5,313 nt of DNA from Rhodospirillaceae bacterium (GTDB lineage Bacteria; Pseudomonadota; Alphaproteobacteria; Rhodospirillales; Magnetovibrionaceae), in contig NVTL01000050.1 in the NCBI GenBank assembly GCA_002401565.1, positions 6,183 through 11,495 on the forward strand, written 5' to 3'. Below are positions 1 through 5,313 of the stretch, piece after piece. A program made the translations under genes and the position numbers. The stretch's first letter is position 1, and each line of letters opens with the position of its first letter. Below the pieces are notes generated by a model. The model did no database searches. It had not been told where the DNA came from and saw nothing but the letters and a program-made list of their open reading frames with translations.

Positions 1-44
1 ACGAAAAAAGCCAGTAAAGTCAGTGTTACAAAGCGTGCACGCAT
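1..44 (-). CDS. Partial 5' end of a probable exported protein
   Basis: Only the first 14 codons are in the window. They read MRARFVTLTLLAFF: two arginines followed by a hydrophobic run, which is the n-region and early h-region of a signal peptide or a first membrane segment. The ATG at 44-42 (minus strand) is preceded by a strong Shine-Dalgarno stretch (GGAGAAGGG, positions 60-52) at 7 nt spacing, which supports a real start. The gene lies 60 bp downstream of the cobO stop on the same strand with no terminator-like hairpin between, so co-transcription with cobO is likely. The mature protein is outside the window and its function cannot be assigned. Confidence 0.6.
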   Translation of the reverse strand, partial: MRARFVTLTLLAFF

Positions 45-50
45 GGGGAA

Positions 51-60
51 ACCCTTCTCC
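51..60 (-). promoter_or_regulatory. Ribosome binding site of the left-edge gene
   Basis: Read on the minus strand this is GGAGAAGGGT, a strong match to the anti-Shine-Dalgarno complement. The AAGGG part ends 7 nt before the ATG at 44. It is the main evidence that the 44-nt fragment at the window edge is the start of a real gene. Confidence 0.6.
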
Positions 61-104
61 GAATCGAAGCCATCATTAGCGTGCAAAGCCTATCACACCA
101 AACC

Positions 105-713
105 TTAAAATTCGATTCCCACCTGAGCCTTCACACCGGAACGGAACGGATGTTTGATCAGGGTCATTTCGGTCACCAAATCGGCCACATCGATTATTTC
201 ATTCAAAGCATTGCGTCCGGTCAGCACCACGTGTAAATCTTCGCGTTTTTCGGACAGAGCTTTAACGACTTTATCGGCGTCCAATTGTTTGTAACGGAGC
301 GCAATATTGATTTCGTCCAAAATCACCAAAGAAATGGTTTTGTCGTTCATCAATTTCAACGTTGCTTGCCATGCTGCATCGGCGGCCGCACGGTCACGTT
401 CTAAATCTTGGGATTCCCAACTAAAACCTTCGCCATAAGCTTCGATTTCGCAAAGATCTGGAAAAGCTTCAAAAATGGTGCGTTCCCCGGTTTCCCATTT
501 GCCTTTGACAAATTGCACAATGCCGACCCGTTGACCGTGACCCAGGGCGCGCACAGCCAAACCCCACGCCGCCGTGGATTTGCCTTTGCCTTTTCCGGTG
601 TGCACGATGACCAAACCACGCGTTTCGGTTTTTGCCGACATGATTTTATCACGAGCAGCCTTTTTCTTTTCCATTTTGAACTTATGGTGTTCGGCATCGG
701 CGGTAACAGCCAT
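105..713 (-). CDS. cobO: Corrinoid (cob(I)yrinic acid a,c-diamide) adenosyltransferase, CobO/BtuR type
   Basis: The 202-residue protein transfers the 5'-deoxyadenosyl group of ATP to Co(I) corrinoids in the cytoplasm, a step of adenosylcobalamin synthesis and salvage. Visible features are a basic N-terminal helix (residues 11-29), the family's P-loop GKGKGKST at 40-47, the acidic strand VILDEINIALRY at 130-141 (D133, E134), VVLTGRNA at 162-169, and the family-typical C-terminus KHPFRSGVKAQVGIEF (187-202). Length matches the usual roughly 200 residues, so the gene looks intact. The ATG at 713 is supported by GAGGAGA (727-721) at 7 nt spacing. The leader before the divergent kinase gene is only about 106 bp and shows no sign of a cobalamin riboswitch. 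The gene is transcribed away from the kinase and toward the exported-protein gene at the left edge. Other cobalamin genes are not in the window. CobO is recognised with high confidence; de novo versus salvage use cannot be told from this alone. Confidence 0.96.
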   Translation of the reverse strand: MAVTADAEHHKFKMEKKKAARDKIMSAKTETRGLVIVHTGKGKGKSTAAWGLAVRALGHGQRVGIVQFVKGKWETGERTIFEAFPDLCEIEAYGEGFSWESQDLERDRAAADAAWQATLKLMNDKTISLVILDEINIALRYKQLDADKVVKALSEKREDLHVVLTGRNALNEIIDVADLVTEMTLIKHPFRSGVKAQVGIEF

Positions 714-746
714 TCTTATGTCTCCTCATCGGGGTTGTTATTTTCT

Positions 747-776
747 ATGGTAGCCAAAATAATCCTACAATTGTAA
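747..776 (-). promoter_or_regulatory. Candidate sigma70-like promoter for cobO
   Basis: On the minus strand, TTACAA (776-771) could be a -35 and TACCAT (752-747) a -10, separated by 18 nt. Each matches the consensus at 4 of 6 positions. The -35 lies inside the right half of the palindrome at 762-779. The match is weak and the call rests mainly on position in the divergent gap. Confidence 0.25.
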
Positions 777-779
777 GAT
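762..779. promoter_or_regulatory. 18-bp near-perfect palindrome, possible operator between cobO and the kinase gene
   Basis: ATCCTACAATTGTAAGAT has 9-bp half-sites that pair at 8 of 9 positions; only the C765/A776 pair fails. The core TACAATTGTA (766-775) is a perfect 10-bp palindrome. It lies 49 bp upstream of the cobO start and 41 bp upstream of the kinase start, where a repressor or activator could affect both genes. The core fits the TACANNTGTA pattern known for CopY/BlaI-type operators, but no such regulator is in the window, so the binding protein is unknown. It is followed neither by a long stem nor by a T-run, so it does not look like a terminator. Confidence 0.4.
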
Positions 780-819
780 GGCTATATAACTATATTGGGT
801 ATCAAGGACTTCGACTGCA

Positions 820-2058
820 ATGCAATCTGCAAAAATTCTTTTGGTGGGCGAAGACGATCAGGCCAAAGAAATCCTTTTAAGGCCGTTTCAAGACGCTGAT
901 CAAGACGTTGAAATTGTCCATCATCAAGATCCGGATGAAGCTCTGCATGATTTGGTGATTGGCAGCTATCAGCTTTGTGTTGTTTTTGACGACGAAAGCC
1001 ATCCTGAATTTGCCTTATCGATTTGCAATGATACCCGAGAAGCCGGCATTCGCACACCCATTATCGTGCTGATCAAAAACCATGATACAGACCGCGAAGA
1101 ACGCTTGATTGAGGCCGGGGGGTATATTACGGCGCTTGGCGATACCGCCGAAAAGGCCATGCTGAAAAACCTTGTGCATTTAACCGTCGATTTGCACCGC
1201 ACAGAAGAAATTCTGCGCAAAGCAAATGACCGTTTAATGATGGAAATGCGTACGTTGCAAGACGAACGCGAACGCGCCGAACTTTTAAATGCCGAATATA
1301 TTGAACTGATGGAAAATTATGCTCTGGCCACCGATGAGCTGAAAAAAATCAATCAGGAAAAAAATAAGTTCTTTTCCATCATCGCCCATGATCTGCGCAG
1401 CCCCTTTACGGGATTGATCGGTTTTGCCTCGCTGTTAAAAGATGGAGCCGAAAACTATCCCCCCGATAAAATCAAACATTTTGCAGAACACATCTATAAC
1501 AGCAGCACCAGCATTTTTAAGCTTTTGGAAAACCTGTTGGAATGGTCGCGTTTGCAAATGAACCGGGTGACCATCGTGCCCAGCCTGTTCCTGCTGGCGG
1601 ATGTCAGTAAAAAAAGTATGAACGTGCTGATGCCCGTGGCGGCGGAAAAAGACATTGAACTGCAAGAACAAGCCAGCCCGGTTCAGGCCTATGCCGATGC
1701 CAATATGGTCGACGCCGTGATCCGCAATCTGGTCAATAACGCCATCAAATTCACGCCACAGGGCGGCACCATCACGTTGTCGTTTGAAGCCGATGAACAG
1801 AAAAACATCGCCATCACGCATATCCAAGACAGTGGCGTCGGCATGGACAAAGCCACCGCTAAAAAGCTTTTTCACATGTCGGAAAATGTCAGCACACGCG
1901 GCACCGATGGCGAAGAAGGCACCGGATTGGGCCTGTTGCTGTGCGCCGAACTGATCGACCGCAACAACGGCACCATCAGCGTCAAAAGCCAAAAAGGAAA
2001 AGGCTCAACCTTCACCTTCACCTTGCCGCTGACGTCTCCGGAAGGTAAAAGCGATTAA
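820..2058 (+). CDS. Soluble sensor histidine kinase with degenerate N-terminal receiver domain
   Basis: The 412-residue protein is a HisKA/HATPase_c kinase that should autophosphorylate on His and pass the phosphate to a response regulator. Residues 4-120 resemble a CheY-like receiver: acidic pocket E11-D12-D13 and a candidate acceptor D57/D58 at the end of strand 3. The usual Thr/Ser after strand 4 is I85, and the usual Lys of the YxxKP motif is A105, so this is probably a pseudo-receiver. A long charged helix or coiled coil covers about 122-185. The H-box is FFSIIAHDLRSPF with H190. The N-box is IRNLVNNAIKFTP (301-313, N303 and N307), G1 is DSGVGM (337-342), the F-box region is around F351, and G2 is GTGLGL (367-372). 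All catalytic motifs are intact. No membrane segment is seen, so it should be cytoplasmic. AAGGA at 804-808 lies 11 nt before the ATG, a rather long spacing. No cognate regulator is in the window. Confidence 0.93.
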   Translation: MQSAKILLVGEDDQAKEILLRPFQDADQDVEIVHHQDPDEALHDLVIGSYQLCVVFDDESHPEFALSICNDTREAGIRTPIIVLIKNHDTDREERLIEAGGYITALGDTAEKAMLKNLVHLTVDLHRTEEILRKANDRLMMEMRTLQDERERAELLNAEYIELMENYALATDELKKINQEKNKFFSIIAHDLRSPFTGLIGFASLLKDGAENYPPDKIKHFAEHIYNSSTSIFKLLENLLEWSRLQMNRVTIVPSLFLLADVSKKSMNVLMPVAAEKDIELQEQASPVQAYADANMVDAVIRNLVNNAIKFTPQGGTITLSFEADEQKNIAITHIQDSGVGMDKATAKKLFHMSENVSTRGTDGEEGTGLGLLLCAELIDRNNGTISVKSQKGKGSTFTFTLPLTSPEGKSD

Positions 2059-2106
2059 CCGTTTTTGGTGTTGAGACATTTTTCAGAACGCGTTAACGTT
2101 GCGCCC

Positions 2107-3051
2107 ATGGATCATAATACCTTACATACAAAAACTGTCGACAAAGCGGAGGCCCGCCTACCCCGTGTCTTTTTAAGCTTTGTATTATTGGGCCTATTCA
2201 CCCTATTTATAATTTACGCATTAGGGTCTGGCATCTTCGCCGATGCTTGGCCCGACATGACCAAAGGCGAAAACAAAACCCCATTTGAAGACCTCAGAAA
2301 TTATTTCTGGTCCGTAGGCATGGTCGCCGCTGGCCTCGCGGCCCTCTGGGGTTTCGCGCTTGCCGCCGTACGCACCCATGCCTTGGACCGACAAGCGAAA
2401 ACGGCGGAACACGATTCAGCTCTCAACGCCAAAAAACATGATACAGAAACCTTCGCCACGGCCATTGAACAGCTGGGGCATGATAAGTTTGCTGTGCGCT
2501 TGGGGGCGGTCTACGCCCTAGAAGCCCTTGCCAAGACTTCAAAAAGTCTACACGGGCCAATTTTTGAAACCCTCTGTGCCTACATCAGAGAAGAAGCCCC
2601 TTCTCTAAAAAACCCTAATACTGAAAACATAAGTAAGCCTGACGTGGTCGTGCAAGCTATTCTCACCGTCATCGGGCGCCGCATAGCAAAACATGATCCT
2701 GAGAACTATCAGATTGATTTACAAGATACGCATCTACGCAATGCGCGCTTGAAACGTGGAAATTACAAAAAAGCAAACTTTACTCGTTCAGATCTTAAGG
2801 GCGCAAATCTTCACTTGGCCCAGCTAGAAGGAGCTTTCCTATTCTCCACTAATCTTAAAGAAGTTTACTTAAAAGGTGTAACCTTCGATAAAGAGACTTT
2901 CGTTTACAATGCTAATTTCCGTTCTGCACATCAAATTCCCGCCCAGAACGGAAATGACTTCAGGGCTACGGTTCAAAACTCTGAAGACTCTAAATGGCCG
3001 ACTGATAATGATTTGTTTGCTTGGGATCGCGGCGATGAAGACGACACGTAG
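2107..3051 (+). CDS. Membrane-anchored pentapeptide-repeat protein
   Basis: From ATG 2107 the protein has 314 residues. The frame is open back to a TTG at 2065, only 6 bp after the kinase stop; neither start has a convincing Shine-Dalgarno, and I prefer the ATG. Two hydrophobic segments lie at about 21-43 and 68-88; basic residues flank the outer ends, suggesting both termini are cytoplasmic. A charged helix follows, then a block (about 116-145) containing IEQLGHDKFAVRLGAVYALE and a second (about 151-192) with CAYIREEAP and ILTVIGRR. This arrangement is typical of a family of proteobacterial and cyanobacterial pentapeptide proteins. Twelve consecutive pentapeptides (203-262) are predicted to form about three coils of a right-handed quadrilateral beta-helix. 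The C-terminus is acidic (DRGDEDDT). Function is unknown; scaffolding or protein binding is the usual guess. The gene uses CTA leucine codons far more than its neighbour. It may be in an operon with the kinase. Confidence 0.85.
   Translation: MDHNTLHTKTVDKAEARLPRVFLSFVLLGLFTLFIIYALGSGIFADAWPDMTKGENKTPFEDLRNYFWSVGMVAAGLAALWGFALAAVRTHALDRQAKTAEHDSALNAKKHDTETFATAIEQLGHDKFAVRLGAVYALEALAKTSKSLHGPIFETLCAYIREEAPSLKNPNTENISKPDVVVQAILTVIGRRIAKHDPENYQIDLQDTHLRNARLKRGNYKKANFTRSDLKGANLHLAQLEGAFLFSTNLKEVYLKGVTFDKETFVYNANFRSAHQIPAQNGNDFRATVQNSEDSKWPTDNDLFAWDRGDEDDT
2713..2892 (+). repeat. Twelve tandem pentapeptide repeats (protein-level)
   Basis: Twelve uninterrupted five-residue units fit the A(D/N)LXX pattern with Leu, Phe or Tyr at the centre. 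They run from IDLQD and THLRN through ANFTR, SDLKG, ANLHL and AQLEG to VYLKG and VTFDK. The central positions are L, L, L, Y, F, L, L, L, L, L, L, F. One more degenerate unit (ANFRS) occurs about 20 bp downstream. The DNA itself is not a conserved tandem repeat; only the encoded pattern is. Confidence 0.85.
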
Positions 3052-3055
3052 CCCC

Positions 3056-3940
3056 CTAAAAACTCCGCAAATACTCAGGCCTTAACGGCTGTTCGCCCGC
3101 CTTCGCCTGTCTGATTTCGTTCAACAAACGATCTTTATCTTTGGGCAAGGTTCCTGCCAGTGGCAGGCAGTTTGATCCGTGGTTTGAGCGGAAGATTATG
3201 GGGCGTGGGGGATTTAGGGTTTCTAGCAACAGTTCGAGTTCGTCCAAAATTCCTTCGTCGGTTTGCTGGATAAAAGCATCTCCGCCGTCTTCAAACGCTT
3301 TTAAGAATCTTTCTTCCACGTCTTCGTCCAAGCCCAATTGCAGGGTGGATAAAAACCTTGGCGGTTGGCGGTTGATGAGGTTGGCGGTCTCGACAATATG
3401 TTCGCGCCAATGGGTTTTTCCGCCGAGGCCTAAAATCACCGTGGCGGAAACCTTCAGTCCCGCATCACCCGCACCCTTCAAAGCTTTTTCCATGGCCTTG
3501 GCCGAGCCCTTGTGGATTCGCTTTAAAATCTCGTTTGATCCCGACTCGAGGCCCAGATAAACCATGTTCAGGCGCTTTTCGCGGAGACTTTTTAAATTAT
3601 CCGTAGTTTTTTTATTGATATTGATCGGCGTGGCGTAACACGTGACCCGCTGCAAACTTGGAAACACCGCCGCCAATTTGTCTAAAATCTGGTCCAAAAC
3701 ATCCGTCGGCAAGACCAATGCATCACCATCGGCCAAGAACACGCGGGTGGCATCTGGCCAGTCTTTGGCGGCGTCTTCGATGTCGGCAAAAACCGCCTCT
3801 AAGGGCCGGGCTGTATAGGTTTTTGTCTTGTACATGGAACAAAATGTACAGCCATTAAAACTGCAGCCCAGCGTCGCTTGGATGATCAGATTCGGGCCTT
3901 CGGAAGGGGGGCGCCACAAGGGCATATCGTAATACGTCAT
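3056..3940 (-). CDS. Radical SAM protein of unassigned function (CX4CX2C family)
   Basis: From the ATG at 3940 the protein has 294 residues. It opens with the family-typical MTYYDMPLWRPPSEG, followed by IIQATLGCSFNGCTFCSMYK, whose C26, C31 and C34 should bind the [4Fe-4S] cluster that cleaves S-adenosylmethionine. This spacing is CX4CX2C rather than the classic CX3CX2C. Later motifs are FLADGDAL (68-75, in place of the GGEP-like SAM-binding strand), LGLESGS (129-135), ILGLGG near 169-174 and the C-terminal signature SNHGSNCLPLAGTLP (252-266). It resembles the COG1032-like radical SAM group; the substrate is not known to me. The start is uncertain: the frame stays open to ATG 3976 and to TTG 4087, which would overlap the neighbouring gene. 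No start has a good ribosome site. I chose 3940 because family members begin just before the RPPSE motif. Its stop is 4 bp from the convergent pentapeptide gene's stop. Confidence 0.9.
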   Translation of the reverse strand: MTYYDMPLWRPPSEGPNLIIQATLGCSFNGCTFCSMYKTKTYTARPLEAVFADIEDAAKDWPDATRVFLADGDALVLPTDVLDQILDKLAAVFPSLQRVTCYATPININKKTTDNLKSLREKRLNMVYLGLESGSNEILKRIHKGSAKAMEKALKGAGDAGLKVSATVILGLGGKTHWREHIVETANLINRQPPRFLSTLQLGLDEDVEERFLKAFEDGGDAFIQQTDEGILDELELLLETLNPPRPIIFRSNHGSNCLPLAGTLPKDKDRLLNEIRQAKAGEQPLRPEYLRSF

Positions 3941-4013
3941 TTGCCCAGTGTACGCCGCTCCCGCCCGCGCGCCCATATCAAAATGAACCAAAATTAAGGG
4001 GCGGCGCTTTTTC

Positions 4014-4042
4014 TTGAATTTCAGGCGCTTAAATTGGATACT
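4014..4042 (+). promoter_or_regulatory. Candidate sigma70-like promoter for the TPR/glycosyltransferase gene
   Basis: TTGAAT (4014-4019) and GATACT (4037-4042) are separated by 17 nt and each matches the -35 or -10 consensus at 4 of 6 positions. A start site near 4049 would give a leader of about 30 nt before the ATG at 4078. It sits in the relatively AT-rich gap between the divergent radical SAM and TPR genes. Confidence 0.35.
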
Positions 4043-4077
4043 GCACACAGAGATTATTTTATGTATTCGGATATTTA

Positions 4078-5313
4078 ATGGCGACAACGCAACAAGCTGT
4101 GCCCACCAAACAAACGCCTGAGGCCGAATCTCAGCGTTTGTACAAACGCGCCATCGCCCTGCATCAGTCCGGAAAATTAGACGAAGCCATCAAAGGTTAT
4201 GCCTTGGCGATCCGTTTGGCCCCCAATGCGTTTGAAATTTACAATAATTTAGGCGTGGCTTTGCGCGCCCGTGCGCGGCCGCACGCCGCCTTGGCCTGTT
4301 ACCGTCGATCGTTGAGCCTGTCACCGGGCAGCGCCAGTGTGTACACCAACATGGGCAACGCGCTTCATGATTTGGGGGAATACGAACGCGCGGTTCAGGC
4401 CCACATGCGCGCCGTGAAAAATGCGCCAAAATCAGCCAAGGCCTATTTCAGTGCCGGGCGATCCTTGGCCGATGTGGGACAAACCGAAGACGCCCGCCAG
4501 CATTTTGCCCAAGCCTTAAAGCTTCAACAAAAATTCCCCGCCGCCCGCGCGCAACATGCAACGGCTTTATTGCGTTTGGGCAATTGGACCGAAGGTTTTA
4601 ATGAATTAGAAGCGCGTCTGGATTTAAAAGGCCGCGATCCGCGTCGCCCCAACATTGCCACGTGGCAAGGCGAAGACCTTAAAGACAAAACCATCCTTAT
4701 CAATTACGAAGGCGGCGAAGGCACTTTGGTGCAATATTTGCGTTTTGCCCGGACCTTGAAAAAACGCGGCGCGCGGGTGCTGATCGAATCTCCGCCGCAT
4801 TTTAACCAATTGCTGAGCGCATCGCCCGACATTGATAGCACGCCAAATTTAGGCGCTCCGGTTGACGGTGTAGACCTGCAAATTCCGTTGCTCAGCCTGC
4901 CCCGCGCCTTGGGACTTCAGGTCGATAACGTGCCCGCCCAAGACGGTTATTTGCCGATCCCTAAATTCACGGGACAAAAGCTTGATATTTCAGGCGATAC
5001 ACGCTTGGCCGTGGGTTTGGTGTGGTCCGGCGAATGGTCAGGACGATCGGCAAAAGGCCCCGCTCATCCCGCCGATGCGAATCTAGAAGACCTTGCCGAA
5101 CTGTTTGGCATTGCCCATATTCAATTGATATCGTTAGAATTGGGCCAAGGCACCAAGGACATTGGTGATTTAGGATTCGGACCCCTCATTGACCAAGCCG
5201 GGTCGTCCATCATGGATGTTGGCGACATGGCGGGCATCATCGAACAACTTGATTTGGTGATCTGCGTCGATTCGGTTGCCGCCCACGTGGCCGGAGCCAT
5301 GGGCAAACCCGTA
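4078..5313 (+). CDS. TPR-repeat protein with glycosyltransferase-9-like domain (3' end missing)
   Basis: The frame is open from ATG 4078 to the window edge, giving 412 codons without a stop. Residues about 19-50, 53-83, 87-117 and 121-151 are four tetratricopeptide repeats (for example LDEAIKGYALAIRLAP, NLGVALR, NMGNALHDLGEYERAV), with a weaker fifth to about 180. Residues about 195-412 resemble the heptosyltransferase-like GT9 domain often fused to TPRs: TWQGEDLKDKTILINYEGGE (195-214), RGARVLIESPP (230-240), IPLLSLPRALG (269-279), VGLVWSGEW (312-320), ISLELGQG (351-358) and LDLVICVDSVAAHVAGAMGK (391-410). The last is the nucleotide-sugar-side signature and is nearly complete, so perhaps 70-100 residues are missing. 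The family's usual EQGLGDTLQF is changed to EGGEGTLVQY (211-220). No signal peptide or membrane segment is seen. A weak GGA (4069-4071) precedes the ATG. A role in protein or surface glycosylation is inferred; acceptor and sugar are unknown. Confidence 0.88.
   Translation, partial: MATTQQAVPTKQTPEAESQRLYKRAIALHQSGKLDEAIKGYALAIRLAPNAFEIYNNLGVALRARARPHAALACYRRSLSLSPGSASVYTNMGNALHDLGEYERAVQAHMRAVKNAPKSAKAYFSAGRSLADVGQTEDARQHFAQALKLQQKFPAARAQHATALLRLGNWTEGFNELEARLDLKGRDPRRPNIATWQGEDLKDKTILINYEGGEGTLVQYLRFARTLKKRGARVLIESPPHFNQLLSASPDIDSTPNLGAPVDGVDLQIPLLSLPRALGLQVDNVPAQDGYLPIPKFTGQKLDISGDTRLAVGLVWSGEWSGRSAKGPAHPADANLEDLAELFGIAHIQLISLELGQGTKDIGDLGFGPLIDQAGSSIMDVGDMAGIIEQLDLVICVDSVAAHVAGAMGKPV

Noticed and set aside
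408..776. Plus-strand 122-codon open frame opposite cobO
   Set aside because: It lies antisense to a clear CobO and its protein shows no family motif; a shadow frame.
1435..1992. Minus-strand 185-codon open frame opposite the kinase
   Set aside because: It is antisense to the conserved H-box to G2-box region; the Ala/Asp/His/Gly-rich composition is that of an antisense shadow.
2087..2098. AACGCGTTAACG overlapping short palindromes before the pentapeptide gene
   Set aside because: The palindromes are only 8 bp and overlap each other; not distinguishable from chance without conservation data.
820..3051. Kinase plus pentapeptide protein as an anti-phage defence module
   Set aside because: There is no nuclease, NTPase effector, toxin or mobile-element context; neither protein carries a known defence domain.
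3153..3167. CCTGCCAGTGGCAGG inverted repeat as a terminator or operator
   Set aside because: It lies inside the conserved C-terminal coding signature of the radical SAM gene, about 100 bp before its stop, and has no T-run.
3141..3560. Plus-strand 139-codon open frame opposite the radical SAM gene
   Set aside because: It overlaps well-conserved radical SAM sequence; the Ser-rich product has no recognisable domain.
4270..4285. GC-rich 6-bp hairpin (CGTGCG/CGCACG)
   Set aside because: It lies within TPR coding sequence encoding an Arg/Ala-rich stretch; expected from GC-rich codons.

Overview
The window looks like part of a chromosome from a mid-GC proteobacterium, most likely an alphaproteobacterium. 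This is inferred from overall protein style: an aerobic-type CobO adenosyltransferase, a soluble receiver-like/histidine kinase protein, and a TPR plus glycosyltransferase-9-like fusion. No rRNA, tRNA, CRISPR array, insertion sequence or phage gene is visible, so lineage is only a guess.

Layout from left to right. Positions 1-44 hold the first 14 codons of a minus-strand gene whose start looks like a signal peptide. Positions 105-713 (minus) encode CobO/BtuR, the corrinoid adenosyltransferase, probably co-transcribed with the edge gene. The 106-bp divergent gap at 714-819 contains a near-perfect 18-bp palindrome and possible promoter elements. Positions 820-2058 (plus) encode a soluble histidine kinase with a degenerate N-terminal receiver domain. 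It is followed by a membrane-anchored pentapeptide-repeat protein (2107-3051, plus; the frame is open back to a TTG at 2065). These two may form an operon. The pentapeptide gene meets a convergent radical SAM gene (3056-3940, minus) with only 4 bp between stop codons. A second divergent gap (about 3941-4077) separates the radical SAM gene from a TPR/glycosyltransferase-9-like gene that starts at 4078 (plus) and runs off the right edge.

The genes do not form one obvious pathway. The clearest functional call is CobO (adenosylcobalamin synthesis or salvage). The kinase has no partner response regulator in the window, and its link to the pentapeptide protein rests on position only. The radical SAM protein belongs to a recognisable but functionally unassigned family with a CX4CX2C cluster motif. 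I see no strong evidence for a new defence or mobile system. The best leads are the kinase/pentapeptide pair, the codon use of the pentapeptide gene, and the palindrome in the cobO/kinase gap.
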